Shown one piece after another: positions 1-8,270 of a DNA stretch of 34,235 nucleotides; position 1 is the stretch's first letter, and each line of letters begins with the position of its first letter. Location of the stretch: contig JAITNG010000016.1 in the NCBI GenBank assembly GCA_031290595.1, positions 1-34,235 of the forward strand, written 5' to 3'. The notes beneath the pieces are model-generated. The model made no database searches. It saw nothing but the letters and a program-made list of their open reading frames with translations, and was not told the DNA's origin. The position numbers and the translations under genes were made by a program. This stretch comes from Oscillospiraceae bacterium (GTDB lineage: Bacteria > Bacillota > Clostridia > Oscillospirales > Acutalibacteraceae).

Positions 1-57
1 CCCACGGAGGGGAATTGTCACACGAACCCAACGGCTACGGAAATTCCCCTCCGTGGG
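1..57. repeat. REP-like inverted repeat, 16-bp perfect arms
   Basis: Bases 1-16 and 42-57 are perfect inverted repeats (arm CCCACGGAGGGGAATT) around a 25-nt loop. The following stretch to about base 88 carries a second small hairpin (GCCCC-GAA-GGGGC) and a GGGGTGGTGG tail. The combination of a CCCCTCC...GGAGGGG palindrome followed by GGTGCC-hairpin-GGGGTGG resembles dispersed intergenic REP-type repeats seen in many gut bacterial genomes. It contains no gene. The element may begin before the window, so its left end is uncertain. Confidence 0.6.
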
Positions 58-131
58 AGGGGTGCCCCGAAGGGGCGGGGTGGTGGCGCGGAGCGCAGCA
101 CGGTCGGTTGTAGATGCAGAACAGATAAGCC

Positions 132-161
132 CCCCCTGGGCGGCTCAAACCGCCCAGGGGG
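132..161 (-). terminator. Strong stem-loop downstream of the lipase gene
   Basis: A perfect 12-bp GC-rich stem (132-143 with 150-161) closes a 6-nt loop. Read on the minus strand it lies about 60 bases past the lipase stop and is followed by GGCTTATCTGTTC, only moderately T-rich. It probably terminates the minus-strand corC-to-lipase operon. The weak T-tract keeps confidence moderate. Confidence 0.5.
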
Positions 162-177
162 ATCCGCAAAAAACCGC

Positions 178-200
178 AAATTTGAAAGCGGCACAGCCGC
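178..200 (-). repeat. Small 3'-end hairpin with CTTTCAAATTT tail, copy 1
   Basis: On the minus strand this reads GCGGC-TGT-GCCGC followed by TTTCAAATTT, about 20 bases after the lipase stop codon. A near-identical arrangement with different but still paired stem bases follows the tarJ stop at 21599-21620. It may be a short transcript-end hairpin or a small dispersed repeat. Confidence 0.4.
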
Positions 201-219
201 CCGGCCGCACCGCAGGCGC

Positions 220-1554
220 CTAGGCGGTGACTTCTTTGCTTAGTGCGTCGATCCCTGCCAGCAGGGGGAGATAGACGGCGCGGAGGTATGCTTCATCCTT
301 GCCCATGCCGATCAGCGTGCCGTGGTCGCCCCTTGTGGTGGGCATCACGTACCAGCGGTTGGGTTTTGCTTGCGCCCAGGCGAAGTCCGTTTCAGCCGCG
401 ACGGTTTCGCTGGGTTCATTGAAGGGTGCGGTGGCCGAAATTGTGTTGACCAGGCCGTCGTTGGGCAGCCATGTGGCGTCGATGGTCACATCGCCCGCGC
501 TGCCTTGCCAGTCGCCGATGATGCGCGCCGGGATTTGCAGCAGGGCGATCATGTCGCTGGTCGGCACGCGCTTGGTTGCGCCGCCGCTATCCGCCGTGCC
601 ATCCACGGGGTAGGAAAAATAGTAGCAGCCCTTGACCGTCGCGGTCAGGCGGTTCAGCGCCGCCGCGCCCTGGATGCTCAAATCGTAGTAGGCGTTATCG
701 GGCGTGGTGAGGGCGTGGAGGGTATCGGTCACAGTCTTGCCGGTGATGTTTTTGCCCAGGTCGTCCAGGGAATCTGCCAGCCCCGCAAGTGCAAGGCCGC
801 CGATGGAGGTGAGGCCATAGCCTTCCAGCGCGGCGAGGATACGCGAAAGATCCCAGCTTTGGCCGAAGGTTTGCAGCGTGCCAACCAGTATTCTGCCGGG
901 GACGGAATCCGCAATATTCTGCACCAGCGCCAGGATGCTCACGCCGTTGTGGGGTGCAGCCAGGCAGGTGAGGCTAAAGACCCAATCGGCCTTTTCGCCC
1001 GCAAAAAGGGGGGAGCAGTCGTCGGGCGAAGCCTCCCGCTCCGCTGCGCTGCCATCCTTGAGCAATGCCGCCAGCAGGCGGATGGTTGCGCCGCCAAAGC
1101 TGTGGCCGACCAGGTTGACCTTGCGCAGGTTGCCGTCTGCATCCACCTTGCCCCAATCGGGGAAGAGCGGCGTTGCATACGTCAGCCCGTAGCGATCCGT
1201 GTGGCCGTTGGCCGCGCTGTGCGCCGCGCCGTAATCCACCTGCCCGCCGGTCAGCTGGGCATAGAGTTCACAGGCGCGATCCCACGCGCTGCCCATCGGG
1301 TCAACCGAGGGCGCGTAGCATTCGTAGCCCTCCCCCTGGAGCAGGGGCATCAGCTTCACCCCGGATGTGCTGCCCCAATACGAAACCGCGTCGATTTTAT
1401 CATCGCCAAAGCCGTTGAGGCCGTGGACGAAGACGTAGGGGTATGTTGTGGGGACGCCGGGCTTTGGCTTGCGGCAGCTGCTCAAAAAGGCGACGGCGGA
1501 GCAGAGCAGGGCAAAGCAGAGCAAAATAGCGACGCTGCGTTTGGTGATTTTCAT
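220..1554 (-). CDS. Secreted lipoprotein lipase, family I.5-like (zinc-site type)
   Basis: Probable triacylglycerol lipase anchored outside the membrane. The first 27 residues are a lipoprotein signal ending in LSSC (Cys27). A VHGLNGFGD oxyanion region lies near residue 43. The segment with WDRACELYAQL, VDYGAAHSAANGH and the nucleophile elbow GHSFGG (Ser152) follows thermophilic Geobacillus family I.5 lipases closely. NDGLVN (Asp366) and GDHG (His411) fit the rest of the triad. The structural zinc ligands of that family appear kept (Asp92, His112, His118, Asp291). Length 444 aa is normal for the family plus a signal peptide. AAAGGA lies 7 bases before the ATG. It is the last gene of a corC-led operon, 27 bases after the preceding gene. 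Substrate range cannot be told; a carboxylesterase role is possible. Confidence 0.85.
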   Translation of the reverse strand: MKITKRSVAILLCFALLCSAVAFLSSCRKPKPGVPTTYPYVFVHGLNGFGDDKIDAVSYWGSTSGVKLMPLLQGEGYECYAPSVDPMGSAWDRACELYAQLTGGQVDYGAAHSAANGHTDRYGLTYATPLFPDWGKVDADGNLRKVNLVGHSFGGATIRLLAALLKDGSAAEREASPDDCSPLFAGEKADWVFSLTCLAAPHNGVSILALVQNIADSVPGRILVGTLQTFGQSWDLSRILAALEGYGLTSIGGLALAGLADSLDDLGKNITGKTVTDTLHALTTPDNAYYDLSIQGAAALNRLTATVKGCYYFSYPVDGTADSGGATKRVPTSDMIALLQIPARIIGDWQGSAGDVTIDATWLPNDGLVNTISATAPFNEPSETVAAETDFAWAQAKPNRWYVMPTTRGDHGTLIGMGKDEAYLRAVYLPLLAGIDALSKEVTA

Positions 1555-1581
1555 GGCGGTTCCTTTCTTGGGGCGGGCGCG

Positions 1582-2487
1582 CTATTTTTTGCGCAGCTTC
1601 CCCTGCAAAATCCACCAAATCCTTGGCAGATTGACCCGGCGGAATTTCAGATCCACCGCTTCGTATTGTGCCGACAGGGCGTAGGTGTGCAGCCCCTCCG
1701 GGCGCTTTGCCGTGTTGCACAAAAGTATATTTTCGGGCAAGGCATTGTATGCCTCGCTTTCGCGGTAGTCGTCTTCGTTCAGGGCTTCGATTGCCCGGAA
1801 CGCAATGCCTGTGCCGTATTGCCCGCCGGCCGAAAGCTGCGCGGGGCGCAACAGGCGGCCGCCCAGGGCAACCACCGCCCCCGCCGGGCGCAGGCTTTGC
1901 GCTTCCGCCACCGGGCTTTTGCTGTGTTGCCGCAACGTGTTATCGGCGTCCAATGCGAACAGCAGCAGCTTTGTGCGGTACTGTTCCTGCGTCAGCTGCG
2001 CGGTAAAGAGCCACGCGCTGCCGTCCTTCTGATACAGGGTGGAATCGACTGCGCGTATGTTTTCCAGCAACGGCTTGCAGGGTTCCCAGCGCGTGGGGAA
2101 TTCCACACAGCGGTAGAGCGCAACGGTCCCCGCCGCCTCGCTTTCGGGCAAAAGAAAGAGCGCACCGCCCCGGCGGAACACGCAGGGGTAGGAAAGATGG
2201 TGCGCTTCTTCCAGCACCACCTGCGGGGGCGAAAGCGTGGCGTCCGCCCGCAAGGCGGAACAGGCGATCACGCCCCGCCCTTTTCGGTTGTCGAACAGTT
2301 CAAAAAAGAGCCAGGTTTCCCCCGCCTCTTCAAAGAGGAACGGGTCGGCGACCCAGTAGCCCTTCGGCGGTTGAAACAGCGCAAACGCCCGTGACGCCGC
2401 GCCCGCAGGGAGTTCCTTCCCCTGTTCCCGGCGGCGCAGCGCCACGGTCCAATATTCTTCCAGCAAAATTTCGCGCAACGGGCGCAC
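1582..2487 (-). CDS. Beta-propeller glycan-enzyme-like protein (GH43/GIPC-transferase N-terminal type)
   Basis: 301 aa with a YWTVALR start, then GYWVADPFLFEEAGETWLFFE and repeated blocks such as HHLSYPCVFRRGG and DSTLYQKDGSAWLFTA. These ADPF/YPCVF/WLF blades, each with an acidic residue, are typical of five-bladed propellers of the glycosidase GH43/68/130 sort and of the N-terminal domain of glucosamine inositolphosphorylceramide transferase-like proteins, which often sit in bacterial surface-glycan loci. There is no signal peptide, so it is probably cytoplasmic. It starts with GTG three bases after the corC stop, suggesting translational coupling. The reaction is not known; a sugar-processing or transferase role is an inference. 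Confidence 0.6.
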   Translation of the reverse strand: MRPLREILLEEYWTVALRRREQGKELPAGAASRAFALFQPPKGYWVADPFLFEEAGETWLFFELFDNRKGRGVIACSALRADATLSPPQVVLEEAHHLSYPCVFRRGGALFLLPESEAAGTVALYRCVEFPTRWEPCKPLLENIRAVDSTLYQKDGSAWLFTAQLTQEQYRTKLLLFALDADNTLRQHSKSPVAEAQSLRPAGAVVALGGRLLRPAQLSAGGQYGTGIAFRAIEALNEDDYRESEAYNALPENILLCNTAKRPEGLHTYALSAQYEAVDLKFRRVNLPRIWWILQGKLRKK

Positions 2488-2490
2488 GGG

Positions 2491-3861
2491 TCATTCCCCC
2501 TCTGCGCCCCCGCTCTCCTTGGGGGCGAGCTTCACTTGCAGGGTGGCGATGCGCTTGTCTTCCACCGCTTCCACAAGGAAGCGTAGGCCTTCGTATTCCA
2601 CTTCGGGGGTTTCGCCTTCCTGGGGCAAATACCCCAGTTGGCGGATCACGAAACCCGCAATGGTGTCATATTCCCCTTCCGGCAGCACAACGCCGGTCAG
2701 TTCTTCAATCTCTTCAATATCCGTCGCGCCATCCAGGCGGAAGGTGCTTTCGTCAATCTTCAGGATGTCTTCGGCCTCGTCGTCGTATTCATCCTGGATA
2801 CTGCCCACGATGGATTCCAGCACATCTTCCAGCGTCACAAGCCCCGCCGTGCCGCCGTATTCATCGACCACAATGGCGATTTGAATGCGCTTGGCCGTCA
2901 TCTCTTTAAAGAGTTCGCCGCAGCGTTTGGTTTCCGGCACAAAGTAGGCCGTGCGCATCACATCGCGCAGCGAGCTTTCGCCGGGCAACGCCGCGCCGAT
3001 GTATTTGAGCAAATCCTTGATATAGACGATCCCAATAATCGTATCCAGATCCTCTTCATAGACCGGGATGCGCGAGCAGCCTTCGCGTATGGAGGCTTCC
3101 ACCACGCTCCCAAGGGGGGCGTCCACTTCCACGCCAATGATTTCGGTGCGATGGGTCATGATGTCGCCCACGTCAATGTCATCAAATTCAAAGATGTTGT
3201 TGATCATCTCTTTTTGCGCGTCTTCAATCACGCCTTTTTCGCCGCCCGCATCCACCATCATGCGGATCTCTTCTTCGGTGACGTCCTCTTCCGCGGCGTT
3301 GGGGTCAATGCCGATCAGGCGCAGCACCCCGTTGGCGGAAGCGGAAACCACCCACACAAACGGGCGCAAAAACCAGGAACAAACCGAAAGGATCCCCGCG
3401 ATGCCCAGCGAAATGCGTTCCGGGTACTTCATCGCAAGGCGCTTGGGGACGATTTCGCCCAGCACCAGCGAAACATACGAAATCAGCAGCGTGATCACCA
3501 CCGTCGCCACGCCCCCCATGATGCTTTGCAGACGCGGGAGCGCAACAAACGCACGTTCCAGCGCCCCCTGGAGGGATTCCACGAAACTCTGGGCGGCGCT
3601 GGCCGAAGCCAAAAAGCCCGCCAGGGTCACGCCGATCTGGATCATGGAAAGGAAGCGGCTGGAATTGGCGGTCAGCTTCAGGAGGCGGCGCGCACGCCGA
3701 TTGCCCTCCGCCGCCAGGCGGTCAATCTTGGCGTCAGAGAGGGAGATGACGGCGATTTCGCTCATGGCGAAAAACGCGTTGATCAAAATCAGGGCAAACA
3801 GCAGGATAATCTGCGCAAAGATTGTGTTGGCAGACGCAGGGTCAGGGTCAGGGTCGAGCAT
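2491..3861 (-). CDS. CorC/HlyC-family membrane protein (CNNM + CBS pair + CorC_HlyC)
   Basis: 456 aa. Residues ~15-200 form a CNNM/DUF21 membrane domain (IILLFALILINAFFAMSEIAVISL and further hydrophobic helices including VATVVITLLISYVSLVLGE and IVPKRLA). Residues ~205-345 carry two CBS motifs (MTHRTEIIGVE, RIPVYEEDLDTIIGIVYIKDLL, IVVDEYGGTAGLVTLEDVLE). Residues ~360-450 form a CorC_HlyC domain (FRLDGATDIEEIEEL, TIAGFVIRQLGYLP). The family is implicated in magnesium/cobalt efflux or resistance; calling it a hemolysin is historical. A good SD (AAGGAG) precedes the ATG, and a consensus promoter lies upstream at 3919-3947. It heads a three-gene operon with the propeller protein and the lipase. 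The tandem GGGTCA sequence encoding the N-terminal DPDPDP may be slippage-prone. Confidence 0.92.
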   Translation of the reverse strand: MLDPDPDPASANTIFAQIILLFALILINAFFAMSEIAVISLSDAKIDRLAAEGNRRARRLLKLTANSSRFLSMIQIGVTLAGFLASASAAQSFVESLQGALERAFVALPRLQSIMGGVATVVITLLISYVSLVLGEIVPKRLAMKYPERISLGIAGILSVCSWFLRPFVWVVSASANGVLRLIGIDPNAAEEDVTEEEIRMMVDAGGEKGVIEDAQKEMINNIFEFDDIDVGDIMTHRTEIIGVEVDAPLGSVVEASIREGCSRIPVYEEDLDTIIGIVYIKDLLKYIGAALPGESSLRDVMRTAYFVPETKRCGELFKEMTAKRIQIAIVVDEYGGTAGLVTLEDVLESIVGSIQDEYDDEAEDILKIDESTFRLDGATDIEEIEELTGVVLPEGEYDTIAGFVIRQLGYLPQEGETPEVEYEGLRFLVEAVEDKRIATLQVKLAPKESGGAEGE

Positions 3862-3918
3862 ACGGTTCTCCTTTTTGAAATGAGGGTTGGGTTATAGTAT
3901 GGGGCGTTGTTTTGATTT

Positions 3919-3947
3919 ATTATACAATAAAGCACAGGGAAAGTCAA
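3919..3947 (-). promoter_or_regulatory. Sigma-A-type promoter of the corC operon
   Basis: On the minus strand TTGACT (3947-3942) and TATAAT (3924-3919) are separated by exactly 17 bases, about 58 bases before the corC ATG. No other good promoter is visible before the lipase, so this probably serves all three genes. Confidence 0.85.
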
Positions 3948-3985
3948 GGGGGGCAAGCTGCCGTGTCGCGGCAATCTAATTTGGG

Positions 3986-4173
3986 CTAATACTGTTCCGC
4001 TTTAAAAAGCAATGCATTATCACAGGCACCTGGACACGGCACGCCGTGTCCCTACAAACCGGGATGAAACGCCAACGCACCTCTGATTTTTTATGCACCC
4101 TTGTAGGGACACGGCGTGCCGTGTCCAGGCACATAAAAATGAAGCACTGCTTTTGATCAAGGAATAGTATTAG
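3986..4173. repeat. MITE-like 188-bp element built of paired GGACACGG palindromes
   Basis: The two halves are an imperfect inverted repeat of about 72 nt each. The outer ends read CTAATACTGTTCC and (inverted) CTAATACTATTCC; then AAAAGCANTGC, and then an identical 29-nt block that contains the palindrome at 4032-4051 (GGACACGGCACGCCGTGTCC) and its inverse at 4107-4126. There is no ORF of its own. The inner ~102 bp recurs at 29061-29163. It lies between two divergent transcripts (corC promoter and the DUF5050-type gene). No clear target-site duplication was seen. It may be moved in trans by a REP-associated or IS transposase. Confidence 0.75.
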
Positions 4174-4240
4174 ATGACAAACAGTATAAATTTCAAATGA
4201 GCGATGACGAAATCAAAGCAGTGCTTCAAAAAAGAAAGGG

Positions 4241-5173
4241 ATGATCAAAATCATGCCAACACGCAAGCCACTGGCAAGCGTTTGTGCGCTGCTGCTTGCC
4301 CTGGGCGTTTTGCTGGCCGGGTGCGGCGGCAAGGCGGCGGTGCTTTTGCCCAAGAGCGGCAGTTTGCCCGGCAACAGCAACAACGGCGGCTATGTTTTGG
4401 CCGACGGGGCGTATATTTATTACACCGATTTTGCCAACGGGCGCAGGCTTTGCCGCTCCCATTGGGATGGCACGGGGGAGGAAGTGATCAGCGGGGCAAG
4501 CTGCATCGCCCTCAACGCCGACGAGGATTGGATCTATTACAAGAACCGGGAGCAGAACAACAGCCTTTGGCGCGTGCGCAAGGATGGCAGCGACACGCAG
4601 CAGTTGACGCAGGACGCGGTGATTTATCCCCAACTGCTGGGCGGATGGCTCTATTACCTGCAAATGGATGACGACCGCAAGCTGTTTCGCATCCAAACGG
4701 ACGGCGCCGGGGCGGAGCAGATCAGCGGCGACCACTGCGCGTACCCCAACGCAACGCCGGGCGGCATTTATTATGTGAATGTCGGCGATGAAAACCGCCT
4801 GTATCATGTGGCGCTTGATGGCGCGGGCGGCGGCGAGCGGGCGCTTGACGCACGCTGCGGCCAGCTGAACATCCTGGATGGCTGGGCGTATTACATCAGC
4901 CGGGGCTACCAGCCCGGCGTTTTCCGCTGGCAAACCGGCACGGCAAACATGCCGGAGCGCCTGGCCGACGCGGAGGACAACAGCATCCTTGTGGCGGCGG
5001 ATAATACGCTGTATTTCACCCGCAGCACAGGTATATTCAGCATCCCCGCAAGCGGCGGCGCAGAAACCTGCCTGGCCGAAGAAAACAACATCCAAAACCT
5101 TTTTGTGGCAGGGGAGCGGGTGTATTGGCTCGGCAGCGGCGGCGGGGCGCTTGCATCAAGTAATATAAATTAG
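4241..5173 (+). CDS. Lipoprotein with DUF5050-type beta-propeller repeats
   Basis: 310 aa. A lipoprotein signal ends in LLAGC (Cys28). Then come about seven repeats of the form [YW]-IYY-x-N-x-LYR-x-DG-x-x-x-QL-x-x-D, for example YIYYTDFANGRRLCR, WIYYKNREQNNSLWRV, WLYYLQMDDDRKLFRI, GIYYVNVGDENRLYHV and TLYFTRSTGIFSI. This is the DUF5050/YWTD-like propeller seen in many Clostridia surface lipoproteins, with an unknown ligand. The start is either the ATG at 4241 or the in-frame ATG at 4253; AAAGGG is too close to the first and rather far from the second. Its stop codon overlaps the SD of trpS, so the two are probably co-transcribed. Confidence 0.8.
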   Translation: MIKIMPTRKPLASVCALLLALGVLLAGCGGKAAVLLPKSGSLPGNSNNGGYVLADGAYIYYTDFANGRRLCRSHWDGTGEEVISGASCIALNADEDWIYYKNREQNNSLWRVRKDGSDTQQLTQDAVIYPQLLGGWLYYLQMDDDRKLFRIQTDGAGAEQISGDHCAYPNATPGGIYYVNVGDENRLYHVALDGAGGGERALDARCGQLNILDGWAYYISRGYQPGVFRWQTGTANMPERLADAEDNSILVAADNTLYFTRSTGIFSIPASGGAETCLAEENNIQNLFVAGERVYWLGSGGGALASSNIN

Positions 5174-5186
5174 GAGGACATGCATC

Positions 5187-6188
5187 ATGCCGGAAGAAAC
5201 ACAGCGCAAACGCGTGCTGAGTCTGATCCAACCCACCAGCGTGCCGACCATCGGCAATTATTTTGGGGCATTGCGCAACTGGGCGGATATGGCCGAAGAC
5301 TACGACTGCATCTATGGCGTGGCCGATCTCCATGCGCTCACCGTGCGCCCCGAACCCGCCGCCCTGCGCCGCCAGACCGCCGAGGTGATGGCGATGCTGC
5401 TGGCGCTGCGTCTGCGGCAGGGCAACAACATCCTTTTTGTGCAGAGCCATGTGGCGCAGCACTGCCAACTGGCCTGGGTGCTGAACAACTACACGCAGTT
5501 TGGCGAAGCCATGCGCATGACGCAGTTCAAGGAAAAATCGTCTTCCCATGCCGATAACATCAACCTGGGGCTGTTCAGCTACCCCACGCTGATGGCGGCG
5601 GATATTTTGATCTATCAGGCCAACTACGTCCCCATCGGCGCCGACCAGAAGCAGCACCTGGAACTGGCGCGTAATATTGCCGAACGCTTTAACGGCCTTT
5701 ACGGCCAGGTCTTCACCGTGCCGGAACCCTACATTGGCAAGGTGGGTTCGCGCATCATGTCGCTGCAAGAACCCGCGATGAAGATGAGCAAATCCGACCC
5801 CAACCCCAAGGGTTCGGTCAGTTTGCTGGATCCCCCGGAGCAGATCATCAAAAAAATCAAGAGCGCCGTCACGGATTCCGAGGCCTGTGTGCGCTATGCC
5901 GATGGCAAAGATGGCGTCAACAACCTGATGGCGATTTACAGCTGCTCCACCGGCAAAGATTTTGCGGCAATCGAGCAGGAATTTGCGGGGCAGGGCTACG
6001 GCAGCTTTAAGCAGGCCGTGGCCGAAGCGCTGGTGGAAGAGCTGTGCCCCTTCCAGGAGGAATACAAGCGACTGCTGGCCGATAAAGCCTACCTGGAACA
6101 GGTGGCGCACGAAGGCGCGGAAGCCGCGGGTCGCATCGCCCAGCGGACGACAGCCAAGGCGATGAAGAAGGTTGGTTTATGGATATAG
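5187..6188 (+). CDS. trpS: Tryptophan--tRNA ligase
   Basis: 333 aa, normal for bacterial TrpRS. It charges tRNA-Trp in the cytoplasm. The class I HIGH-equivalent TIGNYFGAL lies at residues 21-29 and the KMSKSDPN loop at 199-206. GADQKQHLELARNIAERFN (residues ~151-169) is the characteristic TrpRS segment after the Rossmann core. The SD TAGGAGG lies 8 bases before the ATG and includes the stop of the upstream lipoprotein gene. The 3' end overlaps the HEPN gene by 10 bases. No T-box leader or trp attenuator is evident directly upstream, which fits expression from an upstream promoter. Confidence 0.97.
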   Translation: MPEETQRKRVLSLIQPTSVPTIGNYFGALRNWADMAEDYDCIYGVADLHALTVRPEPAALRRQTAEVMAMLLALRLRQGNNILFVQSHVAQHCQLAWVLNNYTQFGEAMRMTQFKEKSSSHADNINLGLFSYPTLMAADILIYQANYVPIGADQKQHLELARNIAERFNGLYGQVFTVPEPYIGKVGSRIMSLQEPAMKMSKSDPNPKGSVSLLDPPEQIIKKIKSAVTDSEACVRYADGKDGVNNLMAIYSCSTGKDFAAIEQEFAGQGYGSFKQAVAEALVEELCPFQEEYKRLLADKAYLEQVAHEGAEAAGRIAQRTTAKAMKKVGLWI

Positions 6189-6628
6189 AAACGAGAGAGG
6201 GTTTGCCGGCGAGAACCCTTGATATGGAACCGTTGCGCAGGGCGGTCGGTGCGCTGGGGCGCAGCTGCGCCGTTTGGGCGGCGCTGCCGGAAGAACAGCA
6301 CGGCGGCGATATGGCAGAAACCCTGCGTGCCGGGGTGATTCAGTCGTTTGAATTCACCTATGAACTTTGCTGGAAGTTCATGCGCCGCTGGCTGGAAATG
6401 AACATTGCCGCCGACGCTGCCGACGGCGTGACCCGCCGGGAACTGTTTCGCCTGTGCGCCGAACAAAAGCTGCTTGATGACGTGGAGGTGTGGATGGGCT
6501 TTCACTTTGCACGGAACATCACATCCCACGTTTATGACGCAGAAAAAGCGGAAGAGGTGCTGGCGGCGGCACTGGCATTTTTGCCTGTTGCGGAAAATCT
6601 GCTGGGCAGGTTGGAGGAAAAGGCTTGA
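6179..6628 (+). CDS. hepT: HEPN toxin-like protein of a HepT-MntA (type VII) pair
   Basis: 149 aa, helical, in the HI0074 'nucleotidyltransferase substrate-binding' HEPN family. FEFTYELCWKFMRRWLE is a family hallmark. RNITSHVY (Arg112, His117, Tyr119) exactly fits the RX4HXY motif of HepT RNase toxins, whose Tyr is AMPylated by the partner. It starts at the ATG at 6179, inside the end of trpS, with AAGAAGG upstream. Its stop overlaps the start of the nucleotidyltransferase. The pairing and motifs support a toxin-antitoxin role; RNase activity is inferred from the family. Location directly in a trpS operon is unusual. Confidence 0.85.
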   Translation: MDIETREGLPARTLDMEPLRRAVGALGRSCAVWAALPEEQHGGDMAETLRAGVIQSFEFTYELCWKFMRRWLEMNIAADAADGVTRRELFRLCAEQKLLDDVEVWMGFHFARNITSHVYDAEKAEEVLAAALAFLPVAENLLGRLEEKA

Positions 6629-6921
6629 TAGTGATCACGGAGCAGGAGCGGGCGGTCATTTTGGCGATCCTGGCGCAGCATGTGCCGGGCTGCCGGGTGC
6701 TTGCATTCGGTTCCCGCTGCACGGGGCGGCACAAGCCGTATTCTGATCTGGATTTGGCGGTCATCGCGCCCGCACCGCTGCCCCTGACGCAATGGGGTCT
6801 GTTGGGCGAAGCATTTGAAGCGTCCGGTTTGCCCTACCGGGTGGATGTTGTGGATTATCGCAGCGCTTCGGCAACATTCCGCGCAATCATTGATGAAATC
6901 AACGAGGTTCTTGTGGCATGA
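6625..6921 (+). CDS. mntA: Minimal nucleotidyltransferase (MNT) antitoxin of a HepT-MntA pair
   Basis: 98 aa. GS-x10-DLD (Gly29-Ser30, Asp41, Asp43; core SDLDLAVI) matches the GSX10DXD motif of MntA/MNT enzymes, which inactivate HEPN toxins by AMPylating the toxin Tyr. It begins with TTG at 6625, overlapping the HEPN stop by 4 bases, with GGAGG 7 bases upstream. GTG at 6631 is a poorer alternative because the SD would be 13 bases away. Length is normal for MNT proteins. It ends 19 bases before the argG promoter. Confidence 0.85.
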   Translation: MIVITEQERAVILAILAQHVPGCRVLAFGSRCTGRHKPYSDLDLAVIAPAPLPLTQWGLLGEAFEASGLPYRVDVVDYRSASATFRAIIDEINEVLVA

Positions 6922-6940
6922 TTTTTTGCAAACTTCCCCC

Positions 6941-6968
6941 TTGACAAATGAAAATTCCGTGGTATAAT
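6941..6968 (+). promoter_or_regulatory. Consensus promoter of argG
   Basis: TTGACA (6941-6946) and TATAAT (6963-6968) are spaced 16 bases apart. A start near 6975 leaves a ~59-nt leader before the ATG at 7034. This rules out translation from the upstream in-frame ATG at 6971. No clear ARG box was recognised. Confidence 0.85.
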
Positions 6969-7033
6969 ATGTGCATACAGGCGAATATAAAATGAATACG
7001 CCGCATAATATGCAGCGAGAAAGAAGGCGCTTT

Positions 7034-8257
7034 ATGGGTACGCAAATCAAAAAAGTTGTTCTGATGTATTCCGGCGGGCTGGATACCTCCATCATCATCC
7101 CCTGGCTGAAGGAGAACTACGACGGCTGCGAGGTGATCGCTGTTTCCGCCGACGTGGGGCAGGGGACGGAGCTGGACGGCCTGGAGGAAAAGGCGTTGAA
7201 GACCGGCGCTTCCAAGCTCTATATTGAGGATTTGCAGCGGGAATTTGTCGAAGACTTCATCTGGCCGACCCTCAAGGCCGGTGCGCGTTACGAAAAAGAT
7301 TATCTGCTTGGCACCAGCTTTGCCCGGCCGCTGATCGCCAAGCGCGTGGCGGAAATCGCCAAGGCCGAGGGCGCGGACGCCATCTGCCACGGCTGCACCG
7401 GCAAGGGCAACGACCAGGTGCGTTTTGAGCTGACGTTCAAGGCCTTCGCGCCGGAAATGCAGATCATCGCCCCCTGGCGCACTTGGGATATAAAATCCCG
7501 CGAAGAAGAGATCGAATACGCCGAAGCGCACAATATCCCCCTCAAAATCAACCGCGAAACCAACTATTCCAAAGACAAAAACCTGTGGCACCTCAGCCAC
7601 GAGGGCATGGATCTGGAAGACCCGGCCAACGAGCCGCAATACCAGAAGCCCGGCTTTTTGGAACTCGGCGTTTCGCCCGAACAGGCGCCCGATGCGGCGG
7701 CCTATGTGACGCTCACCTTTGAACAGGGTACCCCCGTGGCGCTGGATGGCGAGCGCCTGGGCGGCGTGGAGCTGATCGCGAAGCTCAACGCCATCGGCGG
7801 CGCGCACGGTGTGGGCATCGATGATTTGGTCGAAAACCGCCTGGTGGGCATGAAATCCCGCGGCGTTTACGAAAATCCGGCGGGCAAAATCCTCTTCCGC
7901 GCCCACGATGTGCTGGAAACCATCACCCTTGACCGCGACACCCAGCATTACAAGGAACTGTTAGCCCAGCGCTATGCGGAGCTGGTCTACTTTGGCCAAT
8001 GGTACACCCCGCTGCGCGAAGCCCTGGACGCGTTCGTCGCAAAAACGCAGGAAACCGTGACGGGCGAAGTGCGGCTGAAGCTCTACAAGGGCAACATCAT
8101 CAACGCGGGCGTCACCAGCCCCCACTCCCTTTGGAGCGAGGCCTTCGCTACCTTCGACGGCGACAACGTGTATGACCAAAACGATTCGGCAGGGTTCATC
8201 AACCTGTTCGGCCTGCCAATCAAGGTCAGGGCGCTGCTGGCGCAGGGGAAGGTTTAA
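7034..8257 (+). CDS. argG: Argininosuccinate synthase
   Basis: 407 aa, usual length. It joins citrulline and aspartate using ATP in arginine synthesis. The N-terminal pyrophosphatase loop YSGGLDTS lies at residues 12-19. [17 protein letters not shown] and [16 protein letters not shown] are family signatures. The start at 7034 is chosen because GAAGG lies 6 bases upstream and because the in-frame ATG at 6971 lies before the expected transcription start. It is a single-gene unit with its own promoter and terminator; argH is not adjacent. Confidence 0.97.
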   Translation: MGTQIKKVVLMYSGGLDTSIIIPWLKENYDGCEVIAVSADVGQGTELDGLEEKALKTGASKLYIEDLQREFVEDFIWPTLKAGARYEKDYLLGTSFARPLIAKRVAEIAKAEGADAICHGCTGKGNDQVRFELTFKAFAPEMQIIAPWRTWDIKSREEEIEYAEAHNIPLKINRETNYSKDKNLWHLSHEGMDLEDPANEPQYQKPGFLELGVSPEQAPDAAAYVTLTFEQGTPVALDGERLGGVELIAKLNAIGGAHGVGIDDLVENRLVGMKSRGVYENPAGKILFRAHDVLETITLDRDTQHYKELLAQRYAELVYFGQWYTPLREALDAFVAKTQETVTGEVRLKLYKGNIINAGVTSPHSLWSEAFATFDGDNVYDQNDSAGFINLFGLPIKVRALLAQGKV

Positions 8258-8270
8258 TAACATAGATGTA

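Noticed and set aside
322-2394. A long plus-strand open frame opposite the lipase and propeller genes
   Set aside because: The minus-strand genes have clear families, SDs and motifs; the plus frame has no recognisable domain and is a GC-rich antisense shadow.
2638-3897. A long plus-strand open frame opposite corC
   Set aside because: It lacks family motifs and lies wholly over CorC/HlyC, which has complete domains and a promoter.
4204-4671. Alternative plus-strand frame over the DUF5050-type gene
   Set aside because: It is out of frame with the lipoprotein, whose signal peptide, lipobox and repeats are clear.
6971-7033. Upstream extension of argG to the ATG at 6971
   Set aside because: That ATG lies before the expected transcription start from the promoter at 6941-6968, while 7034 has a good SD and gives the family length.
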